Shown here: positions 14,477 through 22,615 of the stretch, piece by piece | Position numbering within the stretch: the first letter of the stretch is position 1 | How the letters are laid out: every line of letters begins with the position of its first letter | From: JAFARZ01 sp035651595 | GTDB lineage: Bacteria > Actinomycetota > Actinomycetes > Streptosporangiales > Streptosporangiaceae | Assembly: GCA_035651595.1 (NCBI GenBank) | Contig: DASRFJ010000253.1 | Location: 1-30,489, forward strand | DNA: 30,489 nucleotides | Reading direction: 5' to 3' | Notes under the pieces: model-generated | Told to the model about the DNA's origin: nothing | What the model saw: the letters and a program-made list of their open reading frames with translations, nothing else | The model's database searches: none | Program-made: the position numbers and the translations under genes

Positions 14477-15784
14477 GTGGGACGCGTGCGGTCGTTGCTG
14501 CGTCAGTACGTGCGGGTAGCCAGGTCGGACGGTGGGGCGTTCGGAAGGCTGTGGGCCGGCGCCTCGGTCTCGTTGCTCGGCGATGGGATGACGATCCTCG
14601 CGCTTTCGTGGCTGGTGCTGAGCACCGGCGGGACGGCGCGACTCGGCCTGCTCGGCGTGTGCTTCACCGCGCCGGTGATCGTTGGCGGGCTGGTCACCGG
14701 GCCGCTCCTGGACCGGTTCGACATACGGATTCTGATAGCGGGCGACAGCCTGATCCGGGCGATGTGCGTCGCGTCTGTTCCGCTTGCCGCCGTGCTCGGG
14801 CACGTGCCGGAGTTCTTGCCGTTCGTCGTGGCCGTGGTCTACGGCCTGTTCCGGATGGTCCCGATGGCCGGCTTCCCCGCGGCGATCCCGCAGCTGGTGC
14901 GCGCGGCGGACCTGGACACCGCGAACGCACTCGAGTCGCTGAGCTTCAGCACCGCCAGCATCGTCGGGCCGGCCGCTGGCGGCACCCTCGTCGCCGCCAT
15001 CGGGGCGCCCGATGTCCTGCTGTTCGACGCTGCGAGCTACCTGCTCTTCGCGGCCGTCATGGCCACCATCCGGCGCCCGCTCCGCCCGGAGACGGCGCCC
15101 GGCGCGCCAGGCGCGCCAGGCGCGCCAGGCGCGCCCGGCGCCGCCGCCGCCGCGCCCGCCACGGCCAGGGGAGCGACCCTCCGGGCCCTGGCCCGTGACC
15201 GCATCCTGGTTGCCACCACCGCGGCGTTCATGCTGTTCAACGTCGCGGACGGCATGCTGATGCTCGTAGTCGCGCCATGGCTGGCCCGGACTCAGCTGCC
15301 GGGTGGGGCGGCCGCGCTTGGCGGCCTGACCGGCACGCTGGCCGCCGGGGAGATCGCGGGTGCGGCGATCGCCGGCCTGACGGCGGGAGACGTGTCAGAC
15401 CACGCGGCGGTACGGCGGATCGGGCTCCTGCAGGCGGCCGCGGCGCTGGCGCTGCTGCTGATCCTCGGGAAGCCGCGGGCGGTGCTCGCGTACGCCGGAT
15501 TTTTCGCCGTCGGGGCGCTGACCGCCCCGATGACCGTGTGGGCACAGTCCATGCGGATGCGCCGCGTCCCCGCCGCGGTGCACGGCAGGGCCTTCGCTCT
15601 GCTGCGCACCTTTATGCAGGCCACTCCGCCGCTCGGGGCCGCGATGGCACCCGCGCTGCTGGCACATGGCGGACTGGCGGGGACGCTGGCGGTGATGGCG
15701 GGGGTAGCCGGGCTCCCCGCGCTCCTGCTCATTTTCCCGGCGGAGGCACCGCAACTAAGGGCGGGACCCGGCGCCCCAGCCTGA
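14477..15784 (+). CDS. MFS transporter with a collagen-like cytoplasmic loop
   Basis: A 435-residue MFS-type membrane protein. FGRLWAGASVSLLGDGMTILALSWLVL is TM1, and GGLVTGPLLDRFDIRILIAGDSLIRA carries the TM2-TM3 motif. RVPAAVHGRAFALLRTFMQATPPLGAAM resembles the NreB/macrolide-efflux group. The central loop has GAPGAPGAPGAPGAAAAAPATA, from a nine-base tandem repeat (about 15101-15136) that is likely to change length. GTG at 14477 is taken as the start; GTG at 14486, with GGTGGGA just upstream, is an equal alternative. Its stop and that of ino1 both lie in the palindrome TGACGTCA (15782-15789), leaving two bases between the genes. The substrate is unknown. Confidence 0.85.
   Translation: MGRVRSLLRQYVRVARSDGGAFGRLWAGASVSLLGDGMTILALSWLVLSTGGTARLGLLGVCFTAPVIVGGLVTGPLLDRFDIRILIAGDSLIRAMCVASVPLAAVLGHVPEFLPFVVAVVYGLFRMVPMAGFPAAIPQLVRAADLDTANALESLSFSTASIVGPAAGGTLVAAIGAPDVLLFDAASYLLFAAVMATIRRPLRPETAPGAPGAPGAPGAPGAAAAAPATARGATLRALARDRILVATTAAFMLFNVADGMLMLVVAPWLARTQLPGGAAALGGLTGTLAAGEIAGAAIAGLTAGDVSDHAAVRRIGLLQAAAALALLLILGKPRAVLAYAGFFAVGALTAPMTVWAQSMRMRRVPAAVHGRAFALLRTFMQATPPLGAAMAPALLAHGGLAGTLAVMAGVAGLPALLLIFPAEAPQLRAGPGAPA
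15101..15136 (+). repeat. Nine-base tandem repeat in the MFS gene
   Basis: GGCGCGCCA or a close variant repeats about four times, coding for the Gly-Ala-Pro triplets of the central loop. In-frame slippage would change only the loop length. Confidence 0.75.
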
Positions 15785-15786
15785 CG

Positions 15787-16866
15787 TCAGCGCTCGACCT
15801 CGCCGGCGATGAACTTCTCGACCAGGTCGCGGCAGATGTCGTCGCCGTACTGCTCCGGCGGCGACTTCATGAAGTAGCTCGACGCGGAGATGACCGGTCC
15901 GCCGATGCCGCGGTCGAGGGCGATCTTCGCCGCGCGCACCGCGTCGATGATCACGCCCGCCGAGTTGGGGGAGTCCCAGACCTCGAGCTTGTACTCCAGG
16001 TTCAGCGGCACGTCGCCGAAGGCCTTGCCCTCGAGGCGGACGTAGGCGAACTTGCGGTCATCGAGCCACGGCACGTGGTCGGAGGGGCCGATGTGCACGG
16101 CCGCGCGCTCCATCTCGTGCGGGATCTGCGACGTGACGGCCTGGGTCTTGGAGATCTTCTTCGACTGGAGGCGGGTGCGCTCCAGCATGTTCATGAAGTC
16201 CATGTTGCCGCCGAAGTTGAGCTGGTACGTGCGCAGCAGCTCGACACCGCGGTCTTCGAACAGCTTGGCCAGCACGCGGTGCGTGATCGTGGCCCCTACC
16301 TGCGACTTGATGTCGTCGCCGACGATCGGCACGCCGGCTTCGGTGAACTTGGCCGCCCAGGTCGGGTCGGAGGCGATGAACACCGGCAGTGCGTTGACGA
16401 ACGCGACCTTCGCGTCGATGGCGCACTGGGCGTAGAAGCGGTCGGCCTCATCCGAACCCACCGGCAGGTAAGACACCAGCACGTCGGCCTCGGTGTCCTT
16501 GAGCACCTGGACCACGTCCGCGACCGGTTCGTCGGACTCGGTGATGATCTCCCGGTAGTACTCCCCGAGGCCGTCCATGGTCGGGCCGCGCTGCACCGTG
16601 ACGCCGGTCGGCGGCACGTCGGCGATCTTGATCGTGTTGTTCTCGCTCGCGTTGATCGCCTCGGCCACGTCGACACCGACCTTCTTGGCGTCCACGTCAA
16701 ACGCGGCGACAACCTCCACGTCGCTGATGTGGTACGGACCGAACCGGACATGCATGAGGCCGGGGACCCGGGCGCTGTCGTCGGCGTCCTTGTAGTACTC
16801 CAGTCCCTGCACGAGCGAGCTCGCGCAGTTGCCCACCCCCACGATGGCGATACGAACCTTGCCCAT
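15787..16866 (-). CDS. ino1: Inositol-3-phosphate synthase
   Basis: This 359-residue enzyme converts glucose 6-phosphate to 1L-myo-inositol 1-phosphate using NAD. That is the first step toward phosphatidylinositol and mycothiol in actinobacteria. The N-terminal Rossmann motif is VRIAIVGVGNCASSLVQGLEYY. Conserved blocks include VVAAFDVDAKKVG, VSYLPVGSDEADRFYAQCAIDA, GDDIKSQVGATITHRVL, NFGGNMDFMNM and LEYKLEVWDSPNSAGVIIDAVR, all typical of the short prokaryotic Ino1. The ATG overlaps the padR stop by one base (TGATG) and is preceded by AAGGAG, so padR and ino1 form an operon. Mycothiol supply links it loosely to the thiol-stress genes nearby (inference). Confidence 0.96.
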   Translation of the reverse strand: MGKVRIAIVGVGNCASSLVQGLEYYKDADDSARVPGLMHVRFGPYHISDVEVVAAFDVDAKKVGVDVAEAINASENNTIKIADVPPTGVTVQRGPTMDGLGEYYREIITESDEPVADVVQVLKDTEADVLVSYLPVGSDEADRFYAQCAIDAKVAFVNALPVFIASDPTWAAKFTEAGVPIVGDDIKSQVGATITHRVLAKLFEDRGVELLRTYQLNFGGNMDFMNMLERTRLQSKKISKTQAVTSQIPHEMERAAVHIGPSDHVPWLDDRKFAYVRLEGKAFGDVPLNLEYKLEVWDSPNSAGVIIDAVRAAKIALDRGIGGPVISASSYFMKSPPEQYGDDICRDLVEKFIAGEVER

Positions 16867-17495
16867 CAGGATGACTCCTTCGTAGATGTCTCGTTACTGT
16901 CGCCGCCATTCGCGGTGCTGAATTGGCCTGGGCCTGCGGCCGCGGCGCTCCCCTGGCGTTCGGAAGCGATCAGCTCGTTCAGCCAGCGGACTTCCCGCTC
17001 CACGGACTCCAGGCCGTGTTTGTGCAACTCCAAGGTGTATCTGTCCACTCGTTCCCTGGTGCGCGTGAAGGCCGCCCGCACTGCCTCCAGACGCTCCTCA
17101 AGCCGGCTGCGGCGGCCTTCGAGGATCCGGAGCCGTACGTCGGCCCGGGTCTGCCCGAAGAACGCGAAGTGCACGCCGAACCCGTCGTCTTCCCAGGCCG
17201 TCGGGCCGCCCTCGCCGAGCAGGTCCTGCAGCCGCTCCTTACCGTCAGCGGTCAGCCGGTAGACGATCCTTGCCCGGCGGCTGGCCCGCGGCCCCGCCCC
17301 TTCGTCGTGCTCCTCGGCGATCAGGCCCTCGGCGAGCAGTTCCTTCAGGCACGGGTACAGGGAGCCGAAGGAGAGGGCGCGGAAGGTGCCGAGGAGCGAG
17401 CTGAGCTGCCTGCGCAGCTCGTAACCGTGCATCGGGTTCTGGTGCAGCAACCCGAGCACGGCAAGCTCCAGCATGCCGGAGCGGTTTCGCCCCAC
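16866..17495 (-). CDS. PadR-family transcriptional regulator
   Basis: A 209-residue regulator. The N-terminal winged helix is MLELAVLGLLHQNPMHGYELRRQLSSLLGTFRALSFGSLYPCLKELLAEGLI, the PadR signature with its G-S-L-Y-P recognition helix. The wing (RIVYRLTADGKERLQDLL) and a C-terminal helical dimerisation domain of the Vir type follow. GTG at 17495 is chosen because a GGGGGG run lies 10-15 bases upstream and because VGRNRSGMLELAVLG matches the usual short leader before the helix; ATG at 17474 is possible. It is co-transcribed with ino1 and diverges from DUF5318. Inverted repeats in the shared promoter suggest autoregulation. In mycobacteria and Streptomyces a PadR gene also sits next to ino1. 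Confidence 0.92.
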   Translation of the reverse strand: MGRNRSGMLELAVLGLLHQNPMHGYELRRQLSSLLGTFRALSFGSLYPCLKELLAEGLIAEEHDEGAGPRASRRARIVYRLTADGKERLQDLLGEGGPTAWEDDGFGVHFAFFGQTRADVRLRILEGRRSRLEERLEAVRAAFTRTRERVDRYTLELHKHGLESVEREVRWLNELIASERQGSAAAAGPGQFSTANGGDSNETSTKESS

Positions 17496-17533
17496 TGCTA
17501 TGCTCACCCCCCACGATAGGTCAGCCTGATACT

Positions 17534-17573
17534 TCGCTCCGATATCACTGAGCGATGTATCGCACCGATACAT
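17534..17573. promoter_or_regulatory. Candidate PadR operator in the padR/DUF5318 divergent promoter
   Basis: ATGTATCG, CAC, CGATACAT (17555-17573) is a perfect 8-base inverted repeat with the ATGT...ACAT ends typical of PadR boxes. Next to it, TCGCTC...GAGCGA (17534-17555) forms a second inverted repeat with a ten-base spacer. CGATA half-sites recur within both. The sites lie 39-78 bases upstream of the padR start and cover the likely -35 region of the rightward promoter. Confidence 0.6.
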
Positions 17574-17582
17574 GTGGAAAGC

Positions 17583-17588
17583 TATACG
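17583..17588 (+). promoter_or_regulatory. Possible -10 element for the DUF5318 gene
   Basis: TATACG lies nine bases before the preferred ATG at 17598. Transcripts would then have almost no leader, which is common in actinobacteria. No good -35 is visible; its place is covered by the inverted repeat at 17555-17573. Confidence 0.35.
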
Positions 17589-17597
17589 CTTGCTGGC

Positions 17598-18074
17598 ATG
17601 CAGTCAAGGCGCCCGGGGGTCGCAGGGGGCGGGCAGCCCCCTGCTCGCGGGGGGATCCAGGGAGGTCGCCCCCCCGGCGCCAACAGCGTTGTCGATTACG
17701 GGCTCGCCCGCCGCGCGACCCTGGCCTCGGTCTACGCGGGACACACCACCGTGGCCGACGTGTGCGACGCGCATCCCTATCTGCTCCGGGCCGCCAAGTT
17801 CCATGGCGAGCCCACCGAGGACCGCTGTCCGATCTGCCGCAGGTCGCTGCTTACCCACGTCACCTATGTTTATGGCGATGAGCTGGGACAGTATGAGGGC
17901 CGGGTAAAGCAGGCCAGGGAACTGGCTGAGATGGCCACCGAATACGGCGAATTCCGCGTGTATGTGGTCGAAGTCTGCCAGAGTTGCGAATGGAACCACC
18001 TCGCCTCGTCCTATGTTCTCGGAACTGGCCAGCCCGCGGCGCGACGCGGACGTCGTGCGCGGAGTAGCCAGTAA
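17598..18074 (+). CDS. DUF5318 family zinc-ribbon-like protein
   Basis: A 158-residue protein. The family core starts at VVDYGLARRATLASVYAGHTTVADVCDAHPYLLRAAKFHGEP. It has two Cys pairs, DRCPICRR and EVCQSCEWNH, that look like a zinc ribbon. A basic tail ends the protein. The family lies next to a class A PBP gene in mycobacteria (Rv0049) and Streptomyces; its function is not known to me. The core has no usable start codon of its own (GTT GTC), so translation must begin upstream, at ATG 17598 or GTG 17574. This adds about 30 residues, including AGGGQPPA and RGGIQGGRPPG, encoded by two G-run/C-run palindromes (17622-17676). Confidence 0.85.
   Translation: MQSRRPGVAGGGQPPARGGIQGGRPPGANSVVDYGLARRATLASVYAGHTTVADVCDAHPYLLRAAKFHGEPTEDRCPICRRSLLTHVTYVYGDELGQYEGRVKQARELAEMATEYGEFRVYVVEVCQSCEWNHLASSYVLGTGQPAARRGRRARSSQ
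17622..17676 (+). repeat. G-run/C-run palindromic elements in the 5' end of the DUF5318 gene
   Basis: CAGGGGG, CGGG, CAGCCCCCTG forms one hairpin (17622-17642). CGCGGGGGG, ATCCAGGGAGGT, CGCCCCCCC forms another (about 17646-17675). Both are in frame with the protein and encode GG...PP peptides like those of the pcnA and sigM copies. They are more diverged than those copies. Confidence 0.5.
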
Positions 18075-18182
18075 CGCTGATCAAGGGACGGTAACGTGTG
18101 AGGTCGGCGGATTAGCTGTACCGCCACCAGAAACGAGGTCGCACCCCCGCATCGGCGGCCTCCGAGCCACCAGCGAGGACGC

Positions 18183-21152
18183 GTGACCAGCAGAGCTGAT
18201 GACTTTGACGTACGGCACGACGAAGGGACCCGTGGCCGTCACAGAGGAACCGGCGGGCCTGCGGGGACCGGAACCTCGAACGGCGCGGCCGGAAGCGTCG
18301 ACTACGACCTCGGCTATGACGACAACGGCTGGGACACCCAGGGTTTCCGCACGCCGCCGGGCGGCTACCAGACACAAGCGAGCAACTACGGTCCGCCCAC
18401 CGAATCGTACGATCCAGTCTCGGACGGCGGTTACACCGACGAGATGTTCCGGCCTCGTGGCCGTCAGCCGTACGGCCCCGGCCCTGGCTCGAACGGCACC
18501 GGGGCGTATCAGGCGGAGCCGCTCGGCACCGAGACGATCGCGCCCCCGGTAGGCACCGGCACGATCGCGGCGCCAGCGCGCCGGTCACGCCACGGCGCGC
18601 CCGGATCGCCGCGAGGCCCGCGCGGTCCCCGTGGCCCGCGTGGTCCTCAGGACAAGGTCAAGGTCAAGGGCAGCTGGTGGCGGCACTGGACCATCCGCAA
18701 GGCGATCGGCGTGTTCCTGTCGCTCATCGGCCTGTTCATCGTGCTCGTGGTCGGCGTGGTCGTCTACATCTACCAGCACACGCCGGTGCCCAGCGCGGCC
18801 ATGGAAGCGGCCCTGTCCTCGCAGTCCACCGTTTACGCCGCGGACGGCAAGACGGTCATCGGCCGGTTCGGCACCACGAACCGGCAGGAAGTGACCTATA
18901 ACCAGATCCCGAAGCAGATCATCTACTCGGTGCTGGCCGCCGAGGACCGCAACTTCTTCAACGAGGGCGGGGTCTCGCCGACCGGCATCATGCGCGCCGC
19001 CTACGAGGACACGCTCGGCGGCGGCAACTCGCTCCAGGGCGGATCGACGATCACCCAGCAGTTCGTGCGCCAGTATTACGCGAACATCGGCACGGCCCAG
19101 ACCGCCAGCCGGAAGGTCAAGGAGATCTTCGTGGCGATGAAGATCGCCAGGCAGGAGTCCAAGCCGTGGATCCTCGAGAACTACCTGAACACGATCTACT
19201 TCGGTGAGGGAGCGAACGGCATCGGCGCGGCGGCGCAGACATACTTCAACATCCCGGTCGCCAAGATCAGCACGATCAGCTGGAGTCAGGCGGCGCTGAT
19301 CGCGGCGCTCATCCAGCAGCCGAGCACGTACCCGCTCAAGCAGTACGAGCCCCAGTTCCAGGCCCGCTGGCAGTACGTCCGCGATGGCCTGCTGAAGATG
19401 GGCTGGGTCACCCAGCAGCAGTACGACCAGATGAGCTTCCCCAAGTTCGGCAACTACACGCCGCCGAACTACGGCAAAGCCGTCTGGGACCCGTATGTGA
19501 TGAACGTCGTGCAGAACGAGGTCGAGGACGTCTACCACCTGACGCCGTACCAGCTCGACAACGGCGGCTACAAGATCCAGACCACCATCGACCCCGCCAA
19601 GGAGGCCGCGCTCTACCAGGCGGTCAACACCGAGGAAGCGGCCATGACGGCCGGCGGGATGGGGTTGCAGCCGTACATGCACGTCGGGGCGGTGCTTGAG
19701 AACCCCAGCAACAGTGCGATCGAGGCCATGTACCCCGGTCCTGGCTTCGTCGGCTACAAGTACAACGGGGTCGGCAAGGTCATCACCAAGAAGTTCTGCG
19801 ACGAGATCGACTGCGAGAACAATCTCGCGGTGTACAGCCGTGAGCAGGTCGGGTCGTCGTTCAAGCCGTACATCCTGTCGGCCGCGGTCGCGAACGGGAT
19901 GAACGTGTCCACGAGCATGCTCGACGGCCAGGACGACGTATGCATCCCGCCGGATACCCAGAAGGACACGTTCCCCTACCTCCCCACCGGGGAATCGTGC
20001 GGCAACGGCGGGTTCCTCATGCACAACGACAGCACCGGGGAGAACGGCGCGTACAACCCGACGGACGCGATGACCTACTCGGTCAACACCGCCTACGCGG
20101 ACCTGTGGCACTACGTGGGCAGCACCAGCGTGATCCACACGGCCTCGCTCTTCGGCGTCAACACCGCGTCCGCGGCCTCTGGCGGTTCCGGGCTGGCGAA
20201 CTTGGCGGGCCAGTCGGGTATGGCGCTCGGCACGGCGTCGCTGACGGTCGGGGAGCAGGCCACGATGCTGTCGGCGCTCGACAACGGCGGCACGTACAAC
20301 CCGATACACATCATCGCGTCCGTCAACCAGGGCGGCGCGCAGTACCGGCTGAATCGCCAGCCGAGCCATCCGATCTTCAGCGGCATCCCGTCCGTCAACC
20401 AGAACGATGATTCGCAGGTCCAGTCCGCGATGTCGCAGGTCGTGTACGCGAAGGGGGCGACCGCGCAGGGTCAGGGCATGAGCGACGGCCGGCCGATGAT
20501 CGCCAAGACCGGTACCACCAACAACGCGCAGTCGGCGTTCTTCATCGGCGCGATCCCGCAGGAAGCGCTGGCGGTCGGGATCTTCACCTACCAGGGCGAC
20601 GAGACGCACTGCACGCAGGCACAGTTCCAAAGTGAGACTAAGACGTGCGAGACGCTCAACGGTCTCGGCGGTATCCAGCAGAACTTCGGCGGTACCTGGT
20701 CGGCGAGCATCTGGCATACGTACGCGGACAACGAGTTCATGAAGCTGCCGCAGAAGCCGATGCTCCCGCCGGTGTTCACCGGCCAGAAGTGGATGCTGGC
20801 CCCGCAGGGCCTGCTCAAGCCCAAGCACAAGAAGCCCGTCAAGAAGAAGGACTCCGGCAACAACGGCAACTTCCCGACGCCGACAGCCACCTGCCCGCCC
20901 GGCGTCGTCAACGTCGCCTGTAACCCGGCGGTTGGCAGCAACCCCACCTACGACCCGGGTACTGGCACCACGCCGAGCCCGACGCCGTCGTCCGGTTTCG
21001 GGCCCGGCTTCGGGATCACCACGCCGGACGCGGCCGGCGCTACCGCGTTCGGCGGCGGACTGCTCGGGCTGCCCGCCGTGTTGCTGTGGGTCCGGCGCCG
21101 TCAGCGCCGGAAACCGGCGGTGCGAAGGCAGCCGCCCGACACGGTTAGATAG
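18183..21152 (+). CDS. Class A penicillin-binding protein (transglycosylase/transpeptidase)
   Basis: This 989-residue enzyme builds and cross-links peptidoglycan outside the membrane. An acidic, low-complexity cytoplasmic region (1-165) ends in a collagen-like GPRGPRGPRGPQ stretch. One transmembrane anchor follows (about 170-197). The GT51 domain has AAEDRNFFNEGG near residue 252 and GGSTITQQFVRQYY. The transpeptidase domain has SSFK (serine near 557), YSVNTAY (S-x-N near 632) and AKTGTTN (near 774). The C-terminus is Lys/Pro/Thr-rich and ends in an unusual Gly/Leu-rich hydrophobic segment followed by a basic cluster (LLGLPAVLLWVRRRQRR). GTG at 18183 has GAGGA upstream. This is the ponA1 position of mycobacteria, after DUF5318 and before GT87. 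Confidence 0.95.
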   Translation: MTSRADDFDVRHDEGTRGRHRGTGGPAGTGTSNGAAGSVDYDLGYDDNGWDTQGFRTPPGGYQTQASNYGPPTESYDPVSDGGYTDEMFRPRGRQPYGPGPGSNGTGAYQAEPLGTETIAPPVGTGTIAAPARRSRHGAPGSPRGPRGPRGPRGPQDKVKVKGSWWRHWTIRKAIGVFLSLIGLFIVLVVGVVVYIYQHTPVPSAAMEAALSSQSTVYAADGKTVIGRFGTTNRQEVTYNQIPKQIIYSVLAAEDRNFFNEGGVSPTGIMRAAYEDTLGGGNSLQGGSTITQQFVRQYYANIGTAQTASRKVKEIFVAMKIARQESKPWILENYLNTIYFGEGANGIGAAAQTYFNIPVAKISTISWSQAALIAALIQQPSTYPLKQYEPQFQARWQYVRDGLLKMGWVTQQQYDQMSFPKFGNYTPPNYGKAVWDPYVMNVVQNEVEDVYHLTPYQLDNGGYKIQTTIDPAKEAALYQAVNTEEAAMTAGGMGLQPYMHVGAVLENPSNSAIEAMYPGPGFVGYKYNGVGKVITKKFCDEIDCENNLAVYSREQVGSSFKPYILSAAVANGMNVSTSMLDGQDDVCIPPDTQKDTFPYLPTGESCGNGGFLMHNDSTGENGAYNPTDAMTYSVNTAYADLWHYVGSTSVIHTASLFGVNTASAASGGSGLANLAGQSGMALGTASLTVGEQATMLSALDNGGTYNPIHIIASVNQGGAQYRLNRQPSHPIFSGIPSVNQNDDSQVQSAMSQVVYAKGATAQGQGMSDGRPMIAKTGTTNNAQSAFFIGAIPQEALAVGIFTYQGDETHCTQAQFQSETKTCETLNGLGGIQQNFGGTWSASIWHTYADNEFMKLPQKPMLPPVFTGQKWMLAPQGLLKPKHKKPVKKKDSGNNGNFPTPTATCPPGVVNVACNPAVGSNPTYDPGTGTTPSPTPSSGFGPGFGITTPDAAGATAFGGGLLGLPAVLLWVRRRQRRKPAVRRQPPDTVR

Positions 21153-21157
21153 GAAGG

Positions 21158-22615
21158 GTGCGAGAGGCTCCCGACTACCCGGCCACCGCGCCGCGCGACC
21201 CTGACAGCCTGGCCGCCACGCTCGGCAGCATGGTGTTCATAGCCGCGGCGTCGGTGGCTGGCATGCTGCTCGCCTTCGCGGACAAGCTGCCGTGCCGGTC
21301 CGGGGCCTGGAACTCGTATCCCAGGACACTCCAGGATTTCTGCTACTCCGACATCTACCCGCTGTACTTCAACGAGGGCCTGTCGCGCGGACAGGTGCCG
21401 TACCTGGGGCACCCGGTGGAGTACCCGGTGCTCACCGGCTGGACCATGCAGGTCGCCGGGTGGCTGGTGAACTTCGCGGACAGCTACGTCGCGGGCCATA
21501 GATTCTTCGACATCACAGCGCTCATCCTGGGGGTATTCGGCGTAGTCGGCGTGCTGGCCACCGCGTACGCGGCCGGGCCGGACCGGCGCTGGACGATGCT
21601 GCTGGCGGCACTGTCGCCGGCGCTCATCCTCGAGGCGTTCATCAACTGGGACCTGGTCGCGATGGGGCTCAGCATGCTGGGCATCGCGGCGTGGGCGTCC
21701 CGCCGCAATGTGCTGGCCGGAGTGCTGCTCGGTCTCGGCGTGGCGGCCAAGTTCTATCCGCTGGTGTTCTTCGTGCCGCTGCTCCTGCTGTCCATCCGTG
21801 CCGGGCGGATGCGCGAGTTCGCCAAGACGCTAGGCGCGGCCGGGTTCGCCTGGCTCGCGGTCAACCTGCCGATGATGATCCTGGCGCCGTCCGGCTGGGG
21901 GTACTTCTACGCGTTCAGCAAGACGCGCGGCGCGGACTGGGGCTCGATCTGGCATTACTTCGAGTACCTCAACGTGCCGCTGCTCGGGGACTACCAGCTC
22001 AGCGTGCTGAACTTCATGTCCGCCGCGTTCCTCGCGCTGGGCCTGGCGGGGGTCGCGGTGCTCACGCTGACCGCGCCGCGCCGCCCGCGGCTAGCGCAGC
22101 TGTGCTACCTGGTGCTCGTGATCTTCCTGATCACGAACAAGGTCTGGTCACCGCAGTACGGCATCTGGCTGGTGCCGCTCGCGGTGCTGGCCCGGCCCCG
22201 GCTATGGCCGTACTGGCTGTGGCAGCTGGGCGAGATTGCCTACTTCTTCGCGATCTGGGCCGAGCTGCTGGCCGCTGACGCACAGCAGGGTGACCATTTT
22301 TCCGGATATCAGGGCATCAGCCCCGGCTGGTACTTCGCGGCGCTGCTGTTCCGGCTCGGCACGGCCGCGCTGCTTGGCGCCTGGATAGTGCGAGACATTC
22401 TTCAGCCCGAACGAGATGTGGTGCGTGTGGCCGGCATCGATGATCCGGCCGGGGGGATCTTCGATAACGCGCCGGACAGATTCGTCCTGAGGAAGCGCAC
22501 ATCGGACGAAGCGCCGGGCGTCTCGCAGATCGCTGGCGCGTTAGCCGTCCGGACCACGCCGAACAGCAGCGCGGGGTCGATCGTTCCCTTGGCGAGGTCG
22601 GCGTGCCTGTCCTGA
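21158..22615 (+). CDS. GT87-like membrane glycosyltransferase (DUF2029, Rv0051-like)
   Basis: A 485-residue polytopic protein with about ten hydrophobic segments. The large early extracytoplasmic loop holds CYSDIYPLYFNEGLSRGQVPYLGHPVEYPVLTG, with the D-x-x-Y and V-E-Y-P-V-L motif of polyprenol-phosphate mannosyltransferases (GT-C fold). NWDLVAMGLSMLGIAAWA and LGLGVAAKFYPLVFFVPLLLL follow. Donor and acceptor are unknown; a mannosyl transfer to envelope glycan or lipid is a family inference. It starts five bases after the PBP gene. The family-like end is near DDPAGGIFDNAPDRFVL (about 22440-22490). The frame then runs on about 40 residues over the convergent endonuclease gene, giving a 214-base antisense overlap. 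Confidence 0.85.
   Translation: MREAPDYPATAPRDPDSLAATLGSMVFIAAASVAGMLLAFADKLPCRSGAWNSYPRTLQDFCYSDIYPLYFNEGLSRGQVPYLGHPVEYPVLTGWTMQVAGWLVNFADSYVAGHRFFDITALILGVFGVVGVLATAYAAGPDRRWTMLLAALSPALILEAFINWDLVAMGLSMLGIAAWASRRNVLAGVLLGLGVAAKFYPLVFFVPLLLLSIRAGRMREFAKTLGAAGFAWLAVNLPMMILAPSGWGYFYAFSKTRGADWGSIWHYFEYLNVPLLGDYQLSVLNFMSAAFLALGLAGVAVLTLTAPRRPRLAQLCYLVLVIFLITNKVWSPQYGIWLVPLAVLARPRLWPYWLWQLGEIAYFFAIWAELLAADAQQGDHFSGYQGISPGWYFAALLFRLGTAALLGAWIVRDILQPERDVVRVAGIDDPAGGIFDNAPDRFVLRKRTSDEAPGVSQIAGALAVRTTPNSSAGSIVPLARSACLS

Noticed and set aside
15277..17262. 661-codon open frame on the plus strand
   Set aside because: It crosses the MFS end, all of ino1 and part of padR in the wrong frame or strand, and shows no family motif.
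18585..20828. 747-codon open frame on the minus strand
   Set aside because: It is the mirror of the PBP gene, whose motifs and length are complete. The minus frame has only Arg/Val/Asp-rich sequence.
22440..22460. CCGGGGGGATC in the GT87 gene as another G-run element
   Set aside because: It lacks the first G-run and the C-run and codes for the family-conserved DDPAGG motif, so it is ordinary coding sequence.
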